DNA of 38,508 nucleotides. Origin: a virus. The notes below the pieces were generated by a model. That model was not told the DNA's origin, did not search any database, and saw only the letters and a list, made by a program, of their open reading frames with translations. Position numbers and translations under genes: made by a program. Shown piece by piece: positions 1 to 4,895 of the stretch (position 1 is the stretch's first letter; every line of letters begins with the position of its first letter). The stretch covers positions 1 through 38,508 of IMG/VR virus record IMGVR_UViG_3300021962_000266. One strand, given 5' to 3'.

Positions 1-52
1 CTATGGTGCACACATAACAGGTGATGGGGAACAAACCATCGGTAAAATCTAA
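1..52 (+). CDS. 3' end of an unidentified protein gene (partial)
   Basis: Reading from base 2, the window opens with 16 sense codons ending ITGDGEQTIGKI, then TAA at 50-52. The gene continues off the left edge. A short inverted repeat (CTACG/CGTAG, about 55-75) follows the stop and could be a weak terminator. The fragment is too short to name, and the frame could be coincidental. Confidence 0.35.
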   Translation, partial: YGAHITGDGEQTIGKI

Positions 53-89
53 ACCTACGGTGAGCGTAGAAGGAAAGTTTCTTTTAATT

Positions 90-161
90 GCGAGAGTAGT
101 ATAACGGTTATTACATCGGCTTGCCAAGCCGAGGACGGCGGTTCGATTCCGCCTTCTCGCT
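90..161 (+). tRNA. tRNA-Gly (GCC)
   Basis: A full cloverleaf can be drawn. The acceptor stem is GCGAGAG paired with TTCTCGC, the anticodon stem-loop is TCGGC-TTGCCAA-GCCGA with anticodon GCC, and the T-arm has GGTTCGATTCC. The discriminator base is U, as expected for glycine. CCA is not encoded. It is the first of six phage tRNAs in the first 2.4 kb. Confidence 0.95.
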
Positions 162-187
162 CAAGTTGATTTTTTTTTGGACAACCA

Positions 188-197
188 TATATTTATA
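188..197 (+). promoter_or_regulatory. late-type TATATTTATA element upstream of the HNH gene
   Basis: TATATTTATA lies 19 nt before the ATG at 217. It matches the element repeated before many genes in this window, though the spacing is longer than the usual 4-5 nt. Confidence 0.45.
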
Positions 198-216
198 TAA
201 TAAAGTGGTCGTCCAT

Positions 217-618
217 ATGAGAAATAGAGAAAAAAAAGAAAAAATTTGTTTGAACTGTGGGTTAGATATTCCTAACAGAAATGTTTATTGTGATAATAAA
301 TGTCAGTTAGAATACCAACTTAAAGGTAAATTTCTTCTATTGGAAGAAGGAAAATTTGAAACATTAGGTAGAGAAGATAATATAGATGTTTTAACTAAAA
401 AATATCTTATTATAAAACATGGTGAAAAGTGTATGAGTTGTGGGTGGTCAAAAACTAACAAATGGACCAAAAAAATACCAATACAATTAAACCATATAGA
501 TGGAAACCCACACAACCACACAATTTCAAACACAGAATTATTGTGTCCAAATTGCCATTCTTTAACCGAGTTTTTTGGTAGACGAGGTAAAGGGAGAAAA
601 TGGAGATATGATGAATAA
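217..618 (+). CDS. HNH homing-type endonuclease with N-terminal zinc finger
   Basis: A 133-residue protein predicted to nick or cut DNA, probably as a free-standing homing endonuclease in the tRNA cluster. Residues 11-29 hold a CxxC...CxxxC zinc-finger-like unit (CLNC, CDNKC). The C-terminal half holds CMSC (about 72-75), then the HNH core LNHIDGNPHN (His93) and LLCPNCHS (about 109-115), giving the metal-binding Cys pairs of phage HNH enzymes. The frame is open further upstream through the tRNA-Gly, but the ATG at 217 is preferred because it excludes the tRNA, begins right at the conserved domain and has a late-type promoter motif before it. It sits between tRNA-Gly and tRNA-Asp, a common place for such selfish genes. 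Confidence 0.85.
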   Translation: MRNREKKEKICLNCGLDIPNRNVYCDNKCQLEYQLKGKFLLLEEGKFETLGREDNIDVLTKKYLIIKHGEKCMSCGWSKTNKWTKKIPIQLNHIDGNPHNHTISNTELLCPNCHSLTEFFGRRGKGRKWRYDE

Positions 619-622
619 ATAT

Positions 623-699
623 GGCTCGTTAGTAGAGATGGTTACAATGTCGCCCTGTCACGGCGAAGGTCACGGGTTCGAGTCCCGTACGAGCCGCCA
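623..699 (+). tRNA. tRNA-Asp (GTC), CCA encoded
   Basis: Acceptor stem GGCTCGT/ACGAGCC, anticodon loop CTGTCAC with anticodon GTC, T-loop GTTCGAGTC, discriminator G as expected for Asp. This is the only tRNA of the set with a genomically encoded CCA (697-699). It starts 4 nt after the HNH stop codon. Confidence 0.95.
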
Positions 700-803
700 T
701 GTATTTTATAAGAATGTTTAATAAAATAGTTAAATTTCTTGTTTCCTTAGATACTCACAGAATCAATTCTATGATTCATTGTGGTAAATCGTTTTTTTAA
801 TAA

Positions 804-878
804 GGGCTGTCATGTACCAAGGCTTGGCGTTTCTCCCTTGCAAGGAGAGAGTGGTGGGTTCGATTCCCACACGGTCCA
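804..878 (+). tRNA. tRNA-Ala (TGC)
   Basis: Acceptor GGGCTGT/ACGGTCC includes a G3-U70 wobble, the alanine identity element. The anticodon stem-loop is TCTCC-CTTGCAA-GGAGA with anticodon TGC. The T-arm is GTGGG-TTCGATT-CCCAC. No encoded CCA. Confidence 0.93.
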
Positions 879-900
879 CAAGTCCGTGACTTATTATTTT

Positions 901-974
901 CGGGATGTAGCGCAGTCCGGTAGCGCACCTGGTTTGGGACCAGGGAGTCCCAGGTTCGAATCCTGGTATCCCGA
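901..974 (+). tRNA. tRNA-Pro (TGG)
   Basis: Acceptor CGGGATG/TATCCCG, anticodon stem-loop CCTGG-TTTGGGA-CCAGG with anticodon TGG, T-arm CCAGG-TTCGAAT-CCTGG, discriminator A. No encoded CCA. Confidence 0.95.
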
Positions 975-1005
975 CAAAAAATTTTCCAATATCAAAAATA
1001 TTTCT

Positions 1006-1013
1006 TATCTTTG
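1006..1013 (+). promoter_or_regulatory. Bacteroidota-type -7 box TATCTTTG
   Basis: TATCTTTG matches the Bacteroidota -7 consensus TAnnTTTG and ends 4 nt before the ATG at 1018. No clear -33 TTG is visible, only a T-rich stretch near 982-986. The spacing implies an mRNA with almost no 5' leader. Confidence 0.6.
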
Positions 1014-1017
1014 TACC

Positions 1018-1308
1018 ATGAGCGATAAACAAAGAATCAAAGGAATGATGATAGGGCTAGTATTATGGGCCTTTTTAGTAATCTTCGTAGTTATTTTTAT
1101 GTCAAGTTGTGGAAAATCAAAACCTATGGTTGAACCTGGTGACGTTGTTAAAAAAATTGTGGTGGATTCTGTGGAAATTCTACCCCCACATTCAACGATA
1201 GAACCTGACAATCGTTATAGGTATTTTACCTCAGATAGTTCTGAGTTTATTTCATCAACAAAATACAGGGTTGGTGACACCATAACTTGTGTCTACAAAA
1301 AACTTTAG
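1018..1308 (+). CDS. small membrane lipoprotein-like protein
   Basis: A 96-residue protein with a short basic N-terminus, one hydrophobic helix (about 11-28) and a lipobox-like FMSSC with Cys31, followed by a hydrophilic tail ending YRVGDTITCVYKKL. This suggests an inner-membrane anchor or a lipidated envelope protein. The ATG at 1018 is chosen because a TATCTTTG promoter box ends 4 nt upstream; the longer open frame would run through tRNA-Ala and tRNA-Pro. It converges with the minus-strand gene ending at 1305 and overlaps it by 4 nt. No family was recognised. A host-type promoter suggests early or constitutive expression, which would fit a role in altering the host envelope, but that is inference. 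Confidence 0.7.
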   Translation: MSDKQRIKGMMIGLVLWAFLVIFVVIFMSSCGKSKPMVEPGDVVKKIVVDSVEILPPHSTIEPDNRYRYFTSDSSEFISSTKYRVGDTITCVYKKL

Positions 1309-1970
1309 TAGTCGGAAAAATTGATAAGGGTTTTGATTCTATCAAACTGTTCTGATAGATTTGAATCTTTTGGAAATTGTTCTTCTTTACCATTTTCCAT
1401 AACAAGATAGTCAATCTCCGCCCCATAAGGTTTGGTAATCATATTGCTCAAATCGGATAATATTCTATCTTCCAAAGACTCAACAAAACCATTATCACCA
1501 TCAAAAAAATCTCTGTCTAATTCGTAGGACATTTCATCGTATTGTGGGGAATCTTTTTCTACTTGAGGATAATATTTGTCCAAAAATTCAAAACTGTCAT
1601 TACAATCGTAAATCTCTTTTATAGTTAAGGTAATGGGGTCATACTGGGAATGGTCAATTGTTACTTTTCCGTTTGGGTCTATCGCAACTTCAACCCTATC
1701 AATATCATCAAGTCCATATTGTTCAATATCCGTAATTAAATAATCAATGTCGTAATGTGGGGTTTTTAATTTATATTTTTTACCAATAAAACTTTCTATA
1801 AGTCTAACCCAATTTCTTTCACCGTAATATCTTTTTGCTAACTGAAGTATATCATTTCGTTCTCTTGGAATATTGAACATACGAAATGGTGTCCTATCAA
1901 AAAAGTTTGGACCACCCTGTTTTTCCCAATATTTTGAGATGGCTTTATATTGTTGTCTAGTTATTCCCAC
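1305..1970 (-). CDS. hypothetical acidic protein, GTG start
   Basis: A 221-residue protein, rich in Asp, Glu and Tyr, starting VGITRQQYKAISKYWEKQGG and not recognised as a known family. An upstream TTG (2021) would add 17 residues. GTG at 1970-1968 is preferred because the minus strand carries TATTTAT (1981-1975) just 4 nt before it, the same geometry as other late-type starts here. No signal peptide, membrane segment or catalytic motif is obvious. It ends convergently with the lipoprotein gene on the plus strand. Confidence 0.6.
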   Translation of the reverse strand: MGITRQQYKAISKYWEKQGGPNFFDRTPFRMFNIPRERNDILQLAKRYYGERNWVRLIESFIGKKYKLKTPHYDIDYLITDIEQYGLDDIDRVEVAIDPNGKVTIDHSQYDPITLTIKEIYDCNDSFEFLDKYYPQVEKDSPQYDEMSYELDRDFFDGDNGFVESLEDRILSDLSNMITKPYGAEIDYLVMENGKEEQFPKDSNLSEQFDRIKTLINFSDY

Positions 1971-1974
1971 GATA

Positions 1975-1981
1975 ATAAATA
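1975..1981 (-). promoter_or_regulatory. late-type TATTTAT element, 4 nt before a GTG start
   Basis: On the minus strand TATTTAT is followed by TATC and then GTG. This supports the GTG start and shows that the element also works on the minus strand. Confidence 0.6.
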
Positions 1982-2013
1982 TTTGTTTTTTTGGTTTAGA
2001 TGATATATATTTG
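1982..2013 (+). promoter_or_regulatory. Bacteroidota-type promoter TTTG-N20-TATATTTG
   Basis: TTTG at 1982-1985 and TATATTTG at 2006-2013 are separated by 20 nt, a full match to the Bacteroidota vegetative promoter. It drives the small gene at 2038 and probably the tRNA pair downstream. It overlaps the minus-strand late-type element at 1975-1981 region, so the two divergent promoters abut. Confidence 0.7.
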
Positions 2014-2037
2014 TATAACAATTAAATAACCACAGTT

Positions 2038-2235
2038 ATGACTTTCCCAAAAGATAAAAAACCAATCAATCTTGACAAGTTGATTGAAGTATCAAACGAC
2101 AATGAGGTTCAAATCAATGTTGAAAACATGGTATATAAAATGGGCGAAGTTATAGAAATACAAAAATCAAAACAACCTGTTTACATTGAAGATGAGTGGG
2201 ATAACATTCACGGAGACGTAACTCACTTCAGATAA
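2038..2235 (+). CDS. small hypothetical acidic protein
   Basis: A 65-residue hydrophilic protein (MTFPKDKKPINLDKL at the start, GDVTHFR at the end), without recognised domain, membrane segment or cysteine. It follows a well-formed host-type promoter by 24 nt and precedes tRNA-Ile and tRNA-Met, so it may be co-transcribed with them. Small early phage proteins of this type often bind host factors, but nothing in the sequence shows a target. Confidence 0.6.
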   Translation: MTFPKDKKPINLDKLIEVSNDNEVQINVENMVYKMGEVIEIQKSKQPVYIEDEWDNIHGDVTHFR

Positions 2236-2241
2236 TTTAAT

Positions 2242-2315
2242 AGACGGGTGGCGCAATTGGTTAGCGCAGGATTCTTATACAATCAAGGTTACGGGTTCAA
2301 GTCCCGTCTCGTCTA
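2242..2315 (+). tRNA. tRNA-Ile (TAT)
   Basis: Acceptor AGACGGG/CTCGTCT, D-stem GCGC/GCGC, T-arm ACGGG-TTCAAGT-CCCGT, discriminator A. The anticodon loop CTTATAC gives anticodon TAT, reading AUA. The top pair of the anticodon stem is a G27-A43 mismatch. Bacteria usually read AUA with a lysidine-modified CAT tRNA, so TAT is noteworthy. Confidence 0.85.
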
Positions 2316-2322
2316 CAATAAA

Positions 2323-2396
2323 GGGCCCTTAGCTCAGTCGGTCAGAGCAGGACACTCATAATGTCAAGGTCGTAGGTTCGAACCCTACAGGGCCCA
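2323..2396 (+). tRNA. tRNA-Met (CAT)
   Basis: Acceptor GGGCCCT/AGGGCCC, D-stem GCTC/GAGC, anticodon loop CTCATAA (CAT), T-arm GTAGG-TTCGAAC-CCTAC, discriminator A. The anticodon stem has the same G27-A43 mismatch as the neighbouring tRNA-Ile. It could be elongator Met or lysidine-type Ile; the paired first base argues against initiator Met. Confidence 0.88.
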
Positions 2397-2435
2397 CAAA
2401 ATTATTGTCATAACGACATTTATTTGGGAACTTCC

Positions 2436-2447
2436 ATATTTATTTAT
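2436..2447 (+). promoter_or_regulatory. late-type ATATTTATTTAT element
   Basis: Two overlapping TATTTAT copies end directly before the ATG at 2449. Confidence 0.5.
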
Positions 2448-2448
2448 T

Positions 2449-3075
2449 ATGGATTTTACTCAAATTATTATAACATTATTAACTTCCGTATCATCAGTTG
2501 TTGTTGCATTGATTACTGCGGGATATATCCGTAGAAAAGATGACAAGTCAAAAGAAGCAAAATCTAAAAAATTACTCGTTGACCAAATACAAAAAGACGA
2601 ACTTATTCATGCGAGTTTAAGGGAAATTAGAAGGAAATATAATGCAGACAGAGTCTTCATTACACAGTTTCACAACGGTGGGACTTTTTATACAAATTCA
2701 CCGATGCAAAAAGCATCCATAACTTACGAAAGATGTTCTGATGGATTACAAAGAATTGCCGACAAATTTCAAAATTATTTGGTTAGCAATTTAACATGGT
2801 ATGCAACAAAGACATTAAAGTATGAGGCATTCTTTTATGATGTTGAAGAAGTTGTTGACGATATTATAATGAAGAGTTTATTTAAACAATATTCTACTTG
2901 GGCACACGCTGCGGTTCCAATCTTTGATAATGACCAACATCCGATTGCGGTTTTGGCTATGGATTGGGTTATTTCTGAACTTCCTGTTCAATATGTGGAT
3001 GACGAAGATTTTAATGAAGAAATGATTGATGATTTTAAACGAGACGCAAACTCACTTAAGGGATATTTAATGTAA
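2449..3075 (+). CDS. membrane-anchored GAF-like domain protein
   Basis: A 208-residue protein with an N-terminal transmembrane segment (about residues 5-26) followed by a basic stretch (RRKDDKSKEAKSKK), which predicts a cytoplasmic C-terminal domain. That domain starts near residue 55 and has ADRVFITQFHNGG followed by AHAAVPIFDNDQHPIAVLAM, which resembles the core of GAF-type small-molecule sensor domains. This assignment rests on fold-like pattern only. It starts 52 nt after tRNA-Met behind a late-type element and is followed 8 nt later by the M23-like gene, so the two are probably one transcript. A role at the cell membrane late in infection is plausible; the ligand is unknown. Confidence 0.55.
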   Translation: MDFTQIIITLLTSVSSVVVALITAGYIRRKDDKSKEAKSKKLLVDQIQKDELIHASLREIRRKYNADRVFITQFHNGGTFYTNSPMQKASITYERCSDGLQRIADKFQNYLVSNLTWYATKTLKYEAFFYDVEEVVDDIIMKSLFKQYSTWAHAAVPIFDNDQHPIAVLAMDWVISELPVQYVDDEDFNEEMIDDFKRDANSLKGYLM

Positions 3076-3083
3076 TAGAGATT

Positions 3084-3692
3084 ATGAATATTTTAGGAAA
3101 TACTTTCACTTGGGGATTAGGTGGTTATGATAATGGACCATTTGGGCATAAAGGTTCAAATTGGAAAACAGAAAATGCTTGGGACCTAAATACACAATCA
3201 GATACTGATGTATATTCTATAACTGACGGTACTGTAAGTAAAATTAAAACTTTAAAATCCGGTAACAATCATTTGTTCGGAACATCAATTGAAATTATAG
3301 GTAAGGGAGATTACCCAACTATTTTTTATTGTAATTTATCAAGTGTAAAAGTTAGGGTTGGAAACAAAGTATATGTTGGTGAAAAAATTGGTAAAGTATC
3401 TCCATCACTTGGTGGTGTACAAAGTTATCTACACGTTGCACTCCCTTACGGTAAATATATTTCTTCATTAATTAATTCTGATGGTTCAATCAAAGGTTCT
3501 GAGTCAGAAACACCAATTGTAAAAGACAAAGAAAAGAAAGAAAAGAATGTTGAACCAAAATCTAAAACAAGTTCTGACGGTGAAGACATTGGTACAAAAA
3601 TTACAAAAGCAGTTGTTGGAGCAATCAGTCCTTTAGGAATCGCTACCGGTCTTTTTGAAGAAATTGAAAGAATCAAAAAACTTATAAAATAA
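3084..3692 (+). CDS. M23-peptidase-like fold protein with altered zinc-site residues
   Basis: A 202-residue protein. Residues about 30-130 follow the order of an M23 (LytM) domain: ENAWDLNTQ, a TDGTVSKI strand, IFYCNLS, VRVGNKVYVGEKIGKV and SYLHVALPYGKYI. In active M23 enzymes the first motif is HxxxD and the last is HxH. Here the first His is replaced (Glu at the equivalent place) and HxH reads YLH, so peptidoglycan hydrolysis may be lost. A Lys/Glu-rich linker leads to a C-terminal segment ending EEIERIKKLIK. It may be a structural or wall-binding virion part, or a lysis helper. It has no own promoter and ends at a terminator hairpin. Confidence 0.5.
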   Translation: MNILGNTFTWGLGGYDNGPFGHKGSNWKTENAWDLNTQSDTDVYSITDGTVSKIKTLKSGNNHLFGTSIEIIGKGDYPTIFYCNLSSVKVRVGNKVYVGEKIGKVSPSLGGVQSYLHVALPYGKYISSLINSDGSIKGSESETPIVKDKEKKEKNVEPKSKTSSDGEDIGTKITKAVVGAISPLGIATGLFEEIERIKKLIK

Positions 3693-3693
3693 A

Positions 3694-3718
3694 AAACCCC
3701 CATCTTAGATGAGGGTTT
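3694..3718. terminator. bidirectional terminator hairpin
   Basis: AAACCCCCATC pairs with GATGAGGGTTT around a TTA loop with one C-A mismatch. It lies between the convergent M23-like and lipoprotein genes; A- and T-rich flanks would serve both directions. Confidence 0.65.
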
Positions 3719-3742
3719 GATAAAGGTCAATGTAACTTCTTA

Positions 3743-3943
3743 TTATTTTGCACCAACGGTCTTAACTTCTTTAACTTCTGTCTCCTTAGAGCAAGAATCT
3801 TTACAAGTTGAGTCCTTAGCACAAGTGTCTACTAACACACTATCCATGATAGTTGTGTCGTCAACAGTAGTTTCAGTTGAGTTAGAGCATGAAGCAAATG
3901 CCATCATAGTTACAATTCCGAATGCGATAAATAAATTTTTCAT
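3743..3943 (-). CDS. small Cys-rich lipoprotein
   Basis: A 66-residue protein with a classical lipoprotein signal: MKNL, a hydrophobic core, then lipobox AFASC with Cys19. The mature part is about 48 residues, rich in Thr, Asp and Lys, and carries further cysteines (DTCAKDSTCKDSCSK). It probably sits in the cell envelope, perhaps excluding superinfecting phage or altering the surface, though the sequence does not say which. It is transcribed leftward away from the gene at 4035 and ends at the shared terminator. No homologue was recognised. Confidence 0.7.
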   Translation of the reverse strand: MKNLFIAFGIVTMMAFASCSNSTETTVDDTTIMDSVLVDTCAKDSTCKDSCSKETEVKEVKTVGAK

Positions 3944-3998
3944 AGTGTCTGTTTAACAATTATACAAAATTAAATATTAAAGAAAAAGCGTAAGTTCA

Positions 3999-4029
3999 AT
4001 ATATTTATAAAGAAATTAAAGATATTTAT
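3999..4029 (+). promoter_or_regulatory. two late-type elements (ATATATTTATA and TATTTAT)
   Basis: ATATATTTATA at 3999-4009 and TATTTAT at 4023-4029; the second ends 5 nt before the ATG at 4035. Confidence 0.55.
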
Positions 4030-4034
4030 CAATT

Positions 4035-4397
4035 ATGAAAGATTTGAAAAAAATTATACATGAAAGTTTGGGTAGAGTTCTTGAAAACCAAATGGCGAGT
4101 CCTGTTGGGATGCAAGGAATGAGCGAAGCACCAAAACCTGACGCTAAATCAACTAATGAAAAAAAGGCTGATGTTAAAGTTCCTGAAACTTGTTTCGGTG
4201 GTCCTAAAAAACAAGCCGGTGGATTGGTGGCTTTGATTCAAGTCTTGATGAAAGACCACGACAGAAATGGTGAAAGAGCTGTTGAGGAAATTAAAAGATT
4301 CTCTGAAGGTAAATCAAAACCAGACCCAAAAGAAGTGGTTCAGATTTTAGAAAAATACAACAAACACAAATACTTGGGATACGCAGGTTGTTTCTAA
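4035..4397 (+). CDS. small basic protein, candidate packaged virion protein
   Basis: A 120-residue protein starting MKDLKKIIHESLGRVLENQ. The N-terminus resembles a short amphipathic targeting peptide and contains IHE-S, close to the (L/I)xE-(A/S/G) sites cut by T4-type prohead proteases. A Lys/Pro-rich linker is followed by a helical segment (GGLVALIQVLMKDHDRNGER) and the C-terminus YLGYAGCF. It follows a late-type promoter and ends at a strong terminator. Packaging in the head is inferred from the N-terminus and from similar starts in the genes at 4896 and 29508; function is unknown. Confidence 0.6.
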   Translation: MKDLKKIIHESLGRVLENQMASPVGMQGMSEAPKPDAKSTNEKKADVKVPETCFGGPKKQAGGLVALIQVLMKDHDRNGERAVEEIKRFSEGKSKPDPKEVVQILEKYNKHKYLGYAGCF

Positions 4398-4416
4398 GTT
4401 AAAAGATATTAAAAAG

Positions 4417-4446
4417 AAAAGGTGGTCAATGACCACCTTTTTTTGT
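4417..4446. terminator. bidirectional terminator between the 4035 gene and tmRNA
   Basis: GGTGGTCA (4421-4428) pairs with TGACCACC (4430-4437), flanked by A-rich and T-rich runs. On the plus strand it ends the gene at 4035; on the minus strand it lies just past the tmRNA 3' end at 4450. Confidence 0.85.
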
Positions 4447-4449
4447 TTG

Positions 4450-4830
4450 TGGAGGTGGAGGGTATCGAACCCTCGTCCAGTCTACCTTGACCGAAAGGTA
4501 CTACACGTTTAGGTCAACATTTGCTAATGTTCCGAACTTCACAATTCCCTTATTTTATAGTGGTTCGGTTTACTGAGAACTAATCCTCCACTTGTTTCTT
4601 TTAAGATAGAAACCACACCTCTAAAGACTTCTGTTCCTAGGTTGTATGTCTCCCGACCTGAGTGTTATAGCGATTAGGCTACAACTGAAGCTTCTTCACG
4701 GAACAAACCGCAAGCCGCCATGTTATTTAAAACGTCGCCGTCTAATTTTTTTAAATCAGTTTTTAATGAGTTAATTCAGCTCATACGTGCACCTGTCAAC
4801 CAACAATACCTGTCGATTCCAGTCACCCCC
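4450..4830 (-). ncRNA. ssrA: tmRNA (ssrA), phage-encoded
   Basis: A complete one-piece tmRNA of about 381 nt, which rescues stalled ribosomes and tags the unfinished protein for degradation. The 5' end GGGGGTGACTGGAATCGACA and the 3' end GAGGGTTCGATACCCTC then CACCTCC form the tRNA-like domain. The 7-bp acceptor GGGGGUG/CACCUCC contains G3-U70, the alanyl-tRNA synthetase identity pair. CCA is not encoded. The resume codon is inferred as GGC at 4739-4737, after UUAGAC, as in other tmRNAs. The tag reading frame (4739-4674, stop TAA) gives 21 residues starting GDVLNNMAACG and ending REEASVVA. It has a Bacteroidota promoter upstream and a terminator downstream, so it is an independent unit. Confidence 0.95.
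4674..4739 (-). other. tmRNA tag-peptide reading frame
   Basis: Twenty-one sense codons plus TAA. The tag starts GDVLNN and ends FREEASVVA. It is longer than the GENNYALAA-type tag known from Bacteroides and ends VVA rather than LAA. The start is inferred from the conserved sequence before the resume codon. Confidence 0.75.
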
Positions 4831-4848
4831 ATATTTCAAAGAACACTA

Positions 4849-4879
4849 CAAATATAGTACAACTATAAATATATTCCAA
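4849..4879 (-). promoter_or_regulatory. Bacteroidota-type promoter of the tmRNA gene
   Basis: On the minus strand TTG (4879-4877) and TATATTTG (4856-4849) are separated by 20 nt. Transcription should start near 4842, so a short 5' leader would be removed by RNase P. Confidence 0.7.
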
Positions 4880-4880
4880 G

Positions 4881-4888
4881 TATTTATA
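4881..4888 (+). promoter_or_regulatory. late-type TATTTATA element
   Basis: TATTTATA ends 7 nt before the ATG at 4896. It is immediately next to the -33 region of the divergent tmRNA promoter. Confidence 0.55.
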
Positions 4889-4895
4889 ATAAATT

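Noticed and set aside
1-89. Group I intron or RNase P RNA fragment before tRNA-Gly
   Set aside because: None of the conserved core sequences could be found; a short C-terminal coding end plus a small hairpin explains it better.
121-216. Longer N-terminus of the HNH gene
   Set aside because: It would read through the tRNA-Gly; the ATG at 217 matches the family and promoter position.
769-1032. Open frames covering tRNA-Ala and tRNA-Pro on either strand
   Set aside because: They are artefacts of the tRNA sequences; the plus-strand gene starts at 1018.
3084-3692. Active endolysin call
   Set aside because: Key His residues of the M23 zinc site are not in place, so enzymatic function is not claimed.
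3717-3956. 79-residue plus-strand open frame
   Set aside because: It is the antisense of the lipoprotein gene, which has a clear signal peptide and lipobox.
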